Source: Blepharisma stoltei (taxonomy: Eukaryota; Ciliophora; Heterotrichea; Heterotrichida; Blepharismidae). From it: DNA of 64,000 bases. The notes beneath the pieces were generated by a model, which ran no database searches, was not told the origin of the DNA, and saw nothing but the letters and a program-made list of their open reading frames with translations. Below are positions 55,701 through 64,000 of the stretch, piece by piece. Each line of letters starts with the position of its first letter. Positions within the stretch are counted from its first letter, which is position 1. Location: NCBI GenBank assembly GCA_914767885.1, contig CAJZBQ010000037.1:558001-622000 (forward strand). Reading direction: 5' to 3'. The translations under genes were made by a program, and so were the position numbers.

Positions 55701-56307
55701 TCTTGATATTCATATAAGAGCTTGGATTTTGTGCAGCTGGCTGCTGATTATCAACTTCTTTTGAGCTAAAATTTCCCATTTCTTCATTTCCTAATTTCTC
55801 TCTGCTCGAGTTTGCCTGAGTTCATGGCCTAGAAGATTGTTCTTTAAAGTTGTCTTGGCTTGGCATGTTTTTATTTTCAAATAGATTAGGTTCTAAAAGT
55901 GGGGATGCTTTTGGTATTGATAGCGGTATCTGATGTGGATTATGCAATGGGAAGGGCTTATTACCTGCTAGTCTTGAGGCCAGGTGTTTTACCTCGTCAT
56001 ACTCCTGAGTAAATTGTGAGCCTTGGTTGTCAGGATGATAGACTTCACGCTGTGAACTTGGTCTCAAAGATTGCATTTGATAAGATGGTAAAGCAGTTTG
56101 ATAAGGGTTCGCAGTATTGGCTGGTCTGTTGTTTTGTGCCCCAATATCACTTTTTCTTTGATTTGCTGCACTTGGGATAGAGTATTCTGTCTCTTTATTG
56201 TATGAAGTTGGCTGACTAGCTCTTGGAAATTGAGTTGAGGGCGGATTTTGACCTGCTCTAGAAGAAGGATTCCGAAGGCTGGCTGTCTGATATGACCGAT
56301 TTGCCAT
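52751..56307 (-). CDS. Q/P/N-rich protein with two C-terminal WWE domains (one insertion)
   Basis: 1,037 residues after removing 443 bp. ATG at 56307 (MANRSYQTASLRNPSSRAGQ), TAA at 52751. Residues 1-810 are disordered, with two tandem low-complexity repeats: SPINQPFPSQINQP-type units (about 54,790-55,120) and SNPGFQQ-type units (about 53,630-53,830). The C-terminus has WWE-type folds: IKWTFMKDDGKFEPYSDIIC...YKIIF and VIWYWQDDNRRGWKPYTKEA...AYLIDLVKYEQYNEQTRFNR-KVRR. WWE domains bind poly-ADP-ribose or occur in ubiquitin and ADP-ribosylation proteins, and no PARP or RING domain is attached here. A TGA Trp codon joins the 55,779 and 55,822 segments. Confidence 0.85.
54310..54763. mobile_element. 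Insertion (443 bp) with 11-bp direct repeats in WWE gene
   Basis: GAATATTTGAG at 54310-54320 and 54753-54763 (14 of 15 when extended). Removal gives TTQVISPSNIQNFGSQINQP, continuing the QINQPFSTP repeat. Homologous to the 20.0 kb insertion: both carry the CTGTGCAGAAGTTCTCGAGA segment and both end CCATTTTATTTAT, yet their flanking repeats are unrelated. Confidence 0.92.
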
Positions 56308-56952
56308 TTTCTCGATTTTATGTTGATGAACTTGTATTTCAAAACTGATTGTTTTTAATTTTAGGCTATATAGATATTTGTTAACATAAAAGAAAGATAT
56401 ATATCTTTATATATAATAAATGTTATAATAATAAATAAGCTATCAAAGAAGTTTAAATAAATTATTAGAATCCAAAGCAATTAGAAATATTAGATTATTC
56501 TTTGAAGAAATTTGGAGGATTGTGAAGTATAAATTTAAAAATGTATTTTTGGAAAGTCGCCTGAAAATTTTGTAGATTTGAAAATAAAATGATTTAATTG
56601 AAATTTTGCCAGCTTTTTTAAGATATAGAAAAACAATAAAAAAGACAGATTAAGCTTCATGAAGTCTTAATGATCCAAATAGCGTCATCATAATGTTAAA
56701 AAACTTGATGTTCTAGAGTAATGATAAGATTTCCTCGAATAAATCTTGAATCGAGCAGATAAAATATCTACCAAAGTATTAACAAATCGAAAATACGTTA
56801 TATAAAATTCCTCAAATTCTCTAAAATATAAGTCCAAGCATAGCCTCATCAAACCTAAAAGTTTTATTCCTCATTAAGAGCTTTTAAATGGCTTGAGTGT
56901 TATTTATTATTTAATATTTTGATTAATTAATGATTCTTAAATGTAAATTATG
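56308..56952. other. AT-rich intergenic region
   Basis: 645 bp between the start of the WWE gene and the end of UNC50. No coding or repeat signal recognised. Confidence 0.5.
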
Positions 56953-57708
56953 TTAAAAATGCATAGAGATAATTGCAGTCGTAAGATTAATCCTAAGCGC
57001 AATACAAATCACTCCTAAAGGAATCAATCCCAAAATAGGTGCTAAATAAATTTCTGTGTTTTTAAGAAAAGGTAATGTCCCGAATCCTTGACACGTCAAA
57101 TAATGATAATAGCAAAAGGACCCAATAACCAAAAAATTAGCCAAACATACACTAAAAAAGTTCTCCATCACTAAAAGAGGCAGGAAAAAATACTGTAAAA
57201 CATAAACTATCAAAAAGACAGGCAAAAACGAGTTGCAATGTATATCAAAGCAATAAAGTCACTCAAGCTTCCCAGCAGCCCCTGAATATCTACTATTTTT
57301 CTCTTTCAAATGATTTTCTGCAATTCGTCTAATATTATTCCTTACAAATTTACATATGATATCACAGCCCCTAATCCCAAAAAATACACACAAACGCAAT
57401 AAAAAATCGTCCTAAAAATCCCAAAAAACCCATCTCTACATAACAAAATACTTATTAAACGTCAAAGCATAACAAAACGAAGCAACAGTCAGTCCTAGCA
57501 TCAGCATAACTACAAAGGCTGGGTCGTCCCTTGCCCATTGATTTTTCGCAGCTAAATATTCTTTACTTTTTCTCATAGCAGTCAGTCTGGCAAGTTTTTG
57601 AGGCGCAAAACAGATATAAAGCATTTGGCAGACTGTAGAATTGACGTCCATCTGCTTGATATTAGTAGCCCGTTTTATATAATCCTTGACTGAGTTTTGG
57701 TATTCCAT
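56953..57708 (-). CDS. UNC50: UNC50 family membrane protein
   Basis: 240 residues after removing 16- and 17-nt introns. ATG at 57708 (MEYQNSVKDYIKRATNIKQM), TAA at 56953. Family blocks: QMLYICFAPQKLARLTAMRK, NQWARDDPAFVVMLMLGL, LEWLYCFDIHCNSFLPVFLI (the W is TGA), and TLPFLKNTEIYLAPIL. About five or six hydrophobic segments. UNC50 is a Golgi/ER membrane protein involved in traffic of receptors and other cargo. After splicing, FYCVCVGCDIICKFVRNNI matches the family's DCVGVGLLI region. Confidence 0.93.
57371..57387 (-). other. 17-nt intron in UNC50
   Basis: GTATTTTTTGGGATTAG on the minus strand. Removal changes the frame and gives YCVCVGCDIICKF. The T-run could hide a one-base error, in which case it would be 16 nt. 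Confidence 0.8.
57436..57451 (-). other. 16-nt intron in UNC50
   Basis: GTATTTTGTTATGTAG on the minus strand. Removal joins YALTFNK to DGFFGIFRTIFYC. Confidence 0.88.
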
Positions 57709-57733
57709 TTTATGAGGTCAGACAATAATATTT
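57709..57733. promoter_or_regulatory. 25-bp divergent promoter between UNC50 and COA4
   Basis: Only 25 bp separate the two start codons, so leaders must be extremely short or overlap. Confidence 0.6.
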
Positions 57734-57934
57734 ATGAGTGAAAAATTACAAGAAAGGACTGTAATTGATATGAAAACGAAAGTTGGCAAGGCTGGCTGCG
57801 CAGGGACTCATGCTGCTTTGGATTTGTGCTTAAAAAACAACGGAAATGACTGGCGTCAGTGCCAAAATGAACTAGTTGTGCTCGGAAAATGTATGAGACT
57901 TTCTATTAAAGCCGAAGAAAAGAAAATTAATTAA
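57734..57934 (+). CDS. COA4: COA4-like twin CX9C protein (cytochrome c oxidase assembly)
   Basis: 66 residues. ATG at 57734 (MSEKLQERTVIDMKTKVGKA), TAA at 57932. Twin CX9C motif: GCAGTHAALDLCLK and QCQNELVVLGKCMR, with the DWRQCQ block of COA4 between. Such small proteins are oxidised in the mitochondrial intermembrane space by Mia40 and help build complex IV. No presequence, as expected for the class. It diverges from UNC50. Confidence 0.87.
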   Translation: MSEKLQERTVIDMKTKVGKAGCAGTHAALDLCLKNNGNDWRQCQNELVVLGKCMRLSIKAEEKKIN

Positions 57935-57995
57935 AATTATGATTATGGCGCTTAAAACATATAAAATGATGTAAAATGGCGGCTATATTATTTAA

Positions 57996-58388
57996 ATGGA
58001 AACCCTTGATATTTCTAAAGAAGAACTTCCCAACTTCCTACCCTTTTCTTTAATTCAAGATGCCCTGGAAATCAATCCAACCCAAAATTTGCCTTGCCAA
58101 CTTATAAAATCACCTCAAATTCCGCCTCTGGAAAGCCGGATTCACGGCTACCGTCTAAAAAACTCTAATGAAAAATGCACGCGCTGTGAACTCAGCCTCA
58201 CGAATTTATTTAGCCTATATAATTTCGAGCAAGAAGTTCAAAAGGAAATTAAACAAGTTGAAAAGCAGAACATGTCAATATTCCAAGCGTTGAAACAAGA
58301 TAAAATTTTTGAATTAGCTGAAGACCAAATTAAAAATTTACTGTCAAGTGATAAAGAAAATATTGATCCTCGCAAGCTTAAATTTTAA
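57996..58388 (+). CDS. Small unrecognised protein
   Basis: 130 residues. ATG at 57996 (METLDISKEELPNFLPFSLI), TAA at 58386. Contains one CxxC pair (KCTRCELS) and a helical C-terminal half ending LLSSDKENIDPRKLKF, where KEN is a possible degradation motif. It starts 61 bp after COA4. Family not recognised. Confidence 0.65.
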   Translation: METLDISKEELPNFLPFSLIQDALEINPTQNLPCQLIKSPQIPPLESRIHGYRLKNSNEKCTRCELSLTNLFSLYNFEQEVQKEIKQVEKQNMSIFQALKQDKIFELAEDQIKNLLSSDKENIDPRKLKF

Positions 58389-58729
58389 CTTATACCTATT
58401 AGAAAATAAATATGTGGGATAAATAAAAGGAAAATAGAGCTTTGCTAAAGATTTAATTTTATTGAAAAGGAATATTTACTTTATATACAAATACTGATGC
58501 TAAATTAAGATATAATATTGGCAAGTAAAACAAAATTAGGAAGGTTAGGTCATTCTTTTAGCTGTTATGATGCATCGCACTAATTGCTGAAAAATGCTTA
58601 CGTGCTAATTCCATTTTGACATGTTGAGATTCATATGGATCAAGCCTCACGTGCCAAAATGGAATTGACATGTGGGTATCGTAGTCTATATGGGCTATAA
58701 ATTATATAACTCTATGCTTATTTTAAAAA
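58389..58729. other. Intergenic region with short inverted repeat
   Basis: 341 bp of AT-rich spacer. The only structure seen is the inverted repeat listed at 58607-58666. Confidence 0.5.
58607..58666. repeat. Inverted repeat, 12-bp arms
   Basis: AATTCCATTTTG and CAAAATGGAATT with a 36-bp loop. Further CACGTG/CGTG matches flank the arms. It could be a hairpin terminator-like signal between two 3' ends or a small element relic. Confidence 0.6.
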
Positions 58730-59086
58730 TTACAACCTCATAGTCTGTCTTTTAATTGAAATATTAGGCAGCTCTCTTTGACTATTTTCAAATTCATAAG
58801 ATCCAGGCGTTTCTCTTAGTTTTCGCATTTCCTTATAAACCTTTTGAGTTTTTTCATATGTAAAATTTAGTGGTGACTGGCGCCGTGAAATGCGTGATGT
58901 GTTAGTTGTTTCATTTTTTGTGTGGCTTATTTCTGAGTCTTCAATTATATGCAAACTTTCATTAAACCTGTTTTTTTCTTCTTTTGGCTCTCGAATATAA
59001 GGAGAAGCTGAATATCGGCCTAATGGGATTTGTGGGGTTAAGCTTTCAGGGCGTGATGATTTTTGAGAAACAAATTTATACAGTCT
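58730..59086 (-). CDS. Short open frame without a visible ATG
   Basis: Open from an upstream TAA to TAA at 58730, about 118 codons (LYKFVSQKSSRPESLTPQIP ... SIKRQTMRL). Polar, with SRRQSPLNFTYEKTQKVYKE. No ATG in the first half, so the start may lie behind an unseen intron or insertion. Codon use looks like neighbouring genes. Function unknown. Confidence 0.45.
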   Translation of the reverse strand, partial: RLYKFVSQKSSRPESLTPQIPLGRYSASPYIREPKEEKNRFNESLHIIEDSEISHTKNETTNTSRISRRQSPLNFTYEKTQKVYKEMRKLRETPGSYEFENSQRELPNISIKRQTMRL

Positions 59087-59139
59087 TTAATTAATTTAGT
59101 GAAGATTAAGCCTAATCTATATAAAAATAAAAAACTAGT

Positions 59140-60135
59140 TTATTGATTAAGCTTAATCAAGAACAGCATAGATTCAATAAGTCTCGATAAAGCATTATAA
59201 ATCTGCAATTTTGAATTTTCTTCTGACCTTAGCCGCGCTTCAAGGGTAAACAGCCGTGCTTCAGTTGCACTCATACCTTCAAGCTGACTCAAATTCATAG
59301 GAAGCCATGCAAGTTTATCTCTAAGCTCTTTAATATACACGCCCGTATTTGATGCTTCGCTTTTTAACCAGGTTTCCAAATTTTGAATTGAGTCATTTAA
59401 ATCTTTACTGAATTTAAGTTCTTGCTCTTTAAGGGTATTTTTTAGTTCAGCATTGATAATTTTCGAAATTTCTTCAATTTCTTTTCGAACTTCATCCATT
59501 GACAGCCCTGGAGGTGGAGGAGGCGGCTGGTTTTCTTTGATGATTTTTAGTATGTCGATTTCGCCCAGATTTAATGATGAAATTTGAATTTCTTCTTTTG
59601 GGGCGGGTGGTTCGATTTCTGAAACAGCCACTTTGAGATCTTCTAATTCAGCTTGGTGCTTTGAGAAAAGTGCATTTAATTCGTCGATTTTTTTTTGCAA
59701 GTCAATGTGGTAGGTATTTTTAATCTGAAATTTGTTCCCAAAAGACGTTTGTGTGTACTCTAGAAGGGTTTCCATCATTTCTATGCCTTTTTGTGTTTCT
59801 TCTCTAGCTTCTTTTAGTCCTTCTTCATATTTTTGTTTTTCCTCATCTATCCTTTTATTTATAACTCCAAATATTTCTGAATTTGCTGCTTTTTCTTTAT
59901 TAATGAGATTTTCTAAACTTTTTGCTTTGTCTCTTATATATCTGAATAGACTTTACGTGTTTGTTTCATCAATTCTCTTGTACATTCCTAATATTTCTGG
60001 CTCAAATTGTTTTTCAATATCCCCTTTGATTTGGGCAGGCATGTTATCTTTGATTTCTTGGATTTTTGAGTGGACTTCAAACTTTGTAGGTAATGCTTCA
60101 ATTTTCTGGTTAAGGTCTTTAGATTCAGCTTTCAT
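59140..60135 (-). CDS. Coiled-coil protein with polyproline segment
   Basis: About 326 residues after one 15-nt intron. TAA at 59140. The start is unsure: first in-frame ATG is at 60135 (MKAESKDLNQKIEALPTKFE), but 10 similar residues (LDINDQLFQY) precede it in frame. Mostly coiled coil, with a PPPPPPGLSMDEVRKEIEEI segment in the middle. It may be joined to the next gene upstream by an unseen insertion (60,180-60,260), but no junction that keeps the frame was found. Family not recognised. Confidence 0.65.
59942..59956 (-). other. 15-nt intron in coiled-coil gene
   Basis: GTAAAGTCTATTCAG on the minus strand. Removal joins YKRIDETNT to YIRDKAKSLENL. Confidence 0.9.
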
Positions 60136-60260
60136 GTATTGAAAAAGCTGATCATTTATATCCAATTGAATAGGCTAAATCGTTTGTTGCTGAAAATTAG
60201 GCCTCTTTTTAAGAAAAATAGGGAAATTTTATAGAGAAAATATATATTTGTGTTTACTTT

Positions 60261-60617
60261 TTATACTTTTTTATTGCTTTCTCTATCATTTCTAATTTCC
60301 TCATTAATTTTATCAATATTTTGCTTGTTTTCTTGTTCTCCTCGAGATATTGATAACAAAATTTCTTCTTCTTTTTTGCTTAATTGTTCATTTGTAGCCT
60401 CAATCGCTTTAAGGAAATTAGTTTTTCGTTTATTTGCTTTGACTATAACTGTCCCCAAAGTGGATTTTATGCTTAAAATTGACTGCTGATGGTCAGCAAG
60501 AAGCTTGATAATCATGCTTAAAGCAGATTTGATAGGAATAGGGATATTAGTTCACTCTTGAGGGTCAATTTGTGTCAGTCTTTCCAGTGTTTTTGTCTCT
60601 CTAACTGTGGTATCCAT
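60261..60617 (-). CDS. Small coiled-coil protein
   Basis: 118 residues. ATG at 60617 (MDTTVRETKTLERLTQIDPQ-EW, with W as TGA), TAA at 60261 after NDRESNKKV. Helical, K/E-rich second half (SKKEEEILLSISRGEQENKQ). Its start codon overlaps that of ALKBH8 on the other strand. Possibly the N-terminal part of the downstream coiled-coil gene. Confidence 0.6.
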
Positions 60618-63321
60618 GGGAATATTAATGAATTTGTTAAAAATAGCTAGAAATATAATGAATACCAAGAAGAAGGAAGCCACAGCACTGAAAGGTCTGA
60701 TGAAGAAAATGCAAAAAGGCAAAGATCACATCATGAAAAACGAAAATTTTAGCCAATATTTCCAAGATGAGCCATCAGCTGACATGTTTTTGCTTCATTA
60801 TTCAGATGGCCAAGAAAGAGATTTCAGTATCATAAAATCTCATTTAAGTTCATATGGAGAAATCAAGAATTTGGTGGTAATTCCAGGTATTAATTATGGG
60901 TTCCTTACCTATAGCTCTATAGATTCAGCTATTTCTGCTTATAATTCTGTGAATATGCCTTTAAACCTGCTTCAATTTCCATCAAAGCCTCATCAAATTT
61001 CCTTAATTTACACACCAATTAACGTGAGGGAACTTAAAATAGTTCAAGGATGCTGGTGTTCTTTAAATGTCCCAGTCCCTGGACTAAATTTGGAGCAAGA
61101 ATTTATCACCCCTGAAGAAGAAGATTTTCTTGCAAATCATATTGATGAACTATCATGAAGCCCTTTAACAAACAGAAGGGTCCAGCAGTTTGGTCATGAT
61201 TTTTTACAAGAAAATCAGCCTGATATAGCAATTCCGGAGTTTTTTAATTTTATTTTGGATAGGCTTGAAAATGAGCTTGGAATCCGCTTTGACCAGATTA
61301 CTGCTACAGAATACATTCCTGGAGATTTTATAGCGCCACATTTAGATGCTCACTCTTCCTTTGAAGACACTATTGTTTGTTTAAGCTTAAATAGCCCATC
61401 AAGCATGAATTTCCGCCATCCAGAAGGAAGTGAGTTTAACCAATTTTTGCCACCAAGGTCAATATTGGCCTTAACAGATGAAGCGAGGTACTTATGAAAA
61501 CATTCAGTTTGGAACCGAAAATATGATATACTCTATAAGGTGAATTCTCAATTAAAAACAATAGCAAAATTTATTTTTTAAATAAAATAATAAAAACACT
61601 TATAGTAACTTTAATCAAATAGGCATATTTTTGAAGGAATTTCTATACATAGAAGACGAAGAATTTCTCTTACTTTCAGAAAAGTAAGAAATGTCCGCTG
61701 TGAGTGCAATTTTCCATCAGTTTGTGACAGAAACGAAGAAAAGCTTATCATAGAAGAAACAAAAGACCTCAACCCAACCAGTCTAGAAAAGGATTTTGTG
61801 TTTGATACTTATGATAAAATCGCATCACATTTTTCACATACAAGATATAAACCTTGGCCAAAAGTCGACGAATTTCTAAAAGATCAAGAACCATTTTCTC
61901 TTATTTTAGACATAGGGTGCGGAAACGGCAAATATTTATATGATGATCCATTATGTAGGATTGGTACAGATAGGAGCTTCAAAATGCTTGAAATTTGTGC
62001 AGAGAGAGGATTTTCAGTTTTTAATGCAGACTGCTTAAATGTTCCTATCAGATCAAATTCAGTCGATGTTGCTATAGAAATTGCTGTAATTCACCACTTA
62101 TCGACTTCTTCTAAAATAATCACTTTTTTAAAAGATGGAGAGCGGTGGGTCAAAGTAAATTTTGGGTCGATCCCAGCCCCAGGCAAGTGGATCCGAAACT
62201 TTTAGAAAATCCCGGGGTGGATGCTTGTCTGGCTGGAACTCCATGACAAGCTTTTTTACTTGACCTACAGATGATATACCGAGAGCGCAATGCTGGCAAG
62301 CACTTCAGGGAAAAACAATTTTATGCCTGCATCAGGTAGGTAGTCAAGAAGGAGGCACTAACTCCCCCCCTCCATGAGTGAACAAAAACCATTAGAAAAA
62401 TCCCTATTTTTTGCCCAAAAACCCACCCTCCGTGAGTGAACAAAAATGTTTTTAATAGAAAAATTTTTTATGGAAAAAAATTTTGATATATAAATGATAA
62501 TTAGCATAATGAAATCTAGAGCTAATTCTGTTTAATTTTAAACAAATTGCTTTTTAAAACATAAATTTTATAAATTAAATTAATATTTGCTTTCCAATTT
62601 TTGCGAATTAGGATGTTTTAAATTTCGAAAAAAAAATATTTTTTATAAAAAATTTATATATAATTTTTTTAAAAAAAAAAAATTAACCCCCCTCCGTGAG
62701 TGAACAAAAATTTTTTTGTTCACTCACGGAGGGGGGGAGTAAGATGTTTTACCCATACACTGAGCACTACCAGATTGAGGAGTCAGTGCAGTAAAGATGA
62801 TACGCAGGCGCAAATATCCCAGAGAGACTCATGACGTTACCATTTTTTGGTGCCATCAACAGAAAAAGGGCATGACATGACGCTGGTGATTAAAGTCTGC
62901 GATAGACAGTAGGGGCTGAAATAAACCTCTAAGACACACTAGAGCATAATCTTAATCTATTCCAGTCTAAAGAATTCAAGCAATGAAAGAAATTTTAAGA
63001 GTTCTTGTACCTAACGGGCAAGCTTTAATTTATGTATGGGCACGAGAACAAACTGAAAGGGCTTTCACAGACCAAGACTGCTTCGTTCCTTGGCATCTAA
63101 ACAAAGTATATGAAAATGAAGAAGAAGACACAAAAGGAGAACAAAGCAACGACCCAGACAAAGTCGTCTACAAGCGATTTTACCATGTTTTTAAACAAGG
63201 TGAACTAGAAAGCTTAGCAAAAGAAGCCAAAATTGACGGCTGGAAATTCGAAATTATGAAGCATTATTATGATAGGTCAAATTGGTGTGTCAGGCTAAAA
63301 AAGGTTAAGGATGAAGAATAA
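60616..63321 (+). CDS. ALKBH8: ALKBH8: RRM, AlkB dioxygenase and tRNA methyltransferase fusion (two insertions)
   Basis: 598 residues after removing 54 and 855 bp. Start taken at 60616 (MGILMNLLKIARNIMNTKKK), with in-frame ATGs slightly downstream also possible. TAA at 63319. RRM-like part: MFLLHYSDGQERDFSIIKSH ... NYGFLTYSSIDSAISAYNSV. AlkB part: HLDAHSSFEDTIVCLSLNS (iron HxD), FLPPRSILALTDEARYLWKH (distal His; W is TGA), WNRKYD (Arg for 2-oxoglutarate). Zinc/linker: RRRRISLTFRKVRNVRCECN. Trm9-like methyltransferase: ILDIGCGNGKYLYDDP, IEIAVIHHLSTSSK, NGQALIYVWAREQTERAF, VYKRFYHVFKQGELESL, YYDRSNWCVRLKK. It completes mcm5U-type modification at the tRNA wobble base. The fusion is as in animals. 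Confidence 0.95.
61572..61632. mobile_element. Short TA-bounded insertion (54 bp) in ALKBH8
   Basis: TATTTTT at 61572-61578 and 61626-61632. Removing 54 bp deletes TAA and TAG stops and gives KTIAKFIFEGISIHRRRRIS-LTFRKV. Too short and AT-rich for a transposon copy. It fits a decayed ciliate IES. It is a multiple of three but still carries stops. Confidence 0.85.
62110..62971. mobile_element. Insertion (about 855 bp) in ALKBH8 methyltransferase domain
   Basis: TCTAAA repeats at 62110-62115 and 62966-62971. The frame needs 855 bp removed, one less than the repeat spacing, so one A may be missing in the sequence or the join lies in the A-run. The product IHHLSTSSKRIQAMKEILRV matches ALKBH8. It holds a complete C-rich MITE at 62359-62742. 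Confidence 0.85.
62359..62742 (+). mobile_element. C-rich-ended MITE nested in the ALKBH8 insertion
   Basis: Flanked by TAA on both sides (62359-62361, 62740-62742). Full-length family copy. It lies inside another inserted sequence and not in coding DNA. Confidence 0.93.
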
Positions 63322-63323
63322 TT

Positions 63324-64000
63324 TTACAATAAATAATTTCCTTCTGATAAATCAAAGGAAGAATTTTGGTTTGACGAGAGTTTCGGTTTCTTACTTGTAG
63401 CATGATGCCTTTGATGCTTTAAAATATCGTTGGAAAATGATTTTACCTGATTCAAATCATATGAAATTGATGGGAAATCGCCTGTGACTTCACAGTTGTG
63501 AACATTCGAAAAGTGGGATTTGTTGATTTTTTCTATTAATTCTTCTCGAGACTCAATATAGTCTTTTTGGATCGGAGCTTTTTTGTTGAGTGAAATAGCT
63601 TTTTGCTGAGAAAAGGCTGGGGTTTTATCGTGGTTAAATGTGACTTCGAAATTTGGGTTCTCTTTGTTAATTGGAGGAATCATTTCGTGGCCAAATGTGA
63701 TTTCTTTGTAAACTAGCTCATTCATATTATCTCATTTTTCTTTAGGAAAGTTTGACTCTTTATAATAATCTGTCTTTTTCTCTACTTTTTTAGGCTTATT
63801 TAAGCCTAAAGGTTTACCTGCTCTGTCAGGAGATTTTTCTTTTATTCTAACTGGCTCTAAATCAACGTCTTTTGCTTGCCAGATACTTTTAAATCCAGAT
63901 TTACATATATAATCTGCATCTATTGGCTGGTCTTTTTCTAAAATTTGCTTTTCATTTATAGATTTTTCACTTTTCTTTTTTCTAAATGATTTTTCTGTAG
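63324..64000 (-). CDS. Unrecognised protein, 3' part (5' end outside window)
   Basis: Open to the window edge with TAA at 63324 and one TGA Trp near 63,735 (FPKEKWDNMNELVYKEITFG). Polar and basic, no domain seen (TEKSFRKKKSEKSINEKQIL; SISYDLNQVKSFSNDILKHQ). Its stop is 2 bp from the stop of ALKBH8. Confidence 0.75.

Noticed and set aside
60180-60260. Insertion joining the two coiled-coil genes at 59.1-60.6 kb into one
   Set aside because: No direct-repeat pair gave an open joined frame, so they are listed separately.
24109-62742. MITE copies as spliceosomal introns
   Set aside because: They lack GT...AG ends, are 20 times longer than the real introns here, and occur in both orientations with TNA direct repeats.
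1-64000. In-frame TGA codons as stops, giving many short genes
   Set aside because: TGA falls at conserved Trp positions in P-type ATPase, UNC50, NAA60, ALKBH8 and MFS proteins, and no gene ends in TGA.
1-64000. Stentor as source organism
   Set aside because: Stentor shares 15-nt introns but is known to use the standard code, and here TGA is Trp.

Overview
The window is nuclear DNA of a heterotrich ciliate, most likely the germline (micronuclear) genome of Blepharisma or a close relative. TGA is read as tryptophan in every well-supported gene (the conserved WFPI of NAA60, KxWxMSG of the P-type ATPases, LEWxYCFD of UNC50). Only TAA and TAG end genes. Several genes carry 15-17 nt GT...AG introns. 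DNA is AT-rich and genes are packed closely: two convergent stops are 2 bp apart and one divergent pair of starts is 25 bp apart. In many genes the reading frame is broken by insertions that lack GT...AG ends. Removing each insertion together with one copy of its flanking direct repeat restores the frame and, where paralogues exist, the exact protein alignment. This is how internal eliminated sequences (IESs) behave.

Layout. 1-22.0 kb (minus strand): three head-to-tail paralogues of the alveolate fusion protein P4-ATPase-like domain + two guanylyl cyclase domains; the first is cut by the window edge. 22.6-24.0 kb: a frame-shifted CFAP298 copy and a protein-kinase C-terminal fragment, both apparently decayed. 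24.0-29.3 kb: an ankyrin-SAM gene and an MFS transporter. 29.9-40.4 kb: a long W-repeat (Sfi1-like) gene and several coiled-coil proteins. 41.0-48.3 kb: exocyst Sec8, the N-terminal acetyltransferase NAA60 and a C2-like/coiled-coil/GAS2-like protein. 48.7-51.3 kb: two convergent small ankyrin genes. 51.3-56.3 kb: HMG-CoA synthase and a Q/P/N-rich protein with two WWE domains. 57-64 kb: UNC50, COA4, small coiled-coil genes, ALKBH8 (RRM + AlkB + Trm9 methyltransferase) and the 3' end of an unrecognised gene.

Insertions fall into classes. (i) Nine copies of one 320-400 bp MITE (one truncated) with C-rich ends and a 3-bp TNA direct repeat. (ii) Ten insertions of about 210-1440 bp flanked by 7-16 bp direct repeats that often contain no TA; several share start and end motifs and homologous bodies, as a retroposon-like or MITE-like family would. 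(iii) Short TA-bounded insertions of 54-211 bp. (iv) Other inverted-repeat elements, some nested inside class ii. One further insertion in the second cyclase gene belongs to class ii by sequence but has an ambiguous homopolymer junction. Many of the genes concern cilia, membrane traffic, cGMP signalling and tRNA modification, as expected for a free-living ciliate. No rRNA or tRNA gene and no CRISPR array was recognised.
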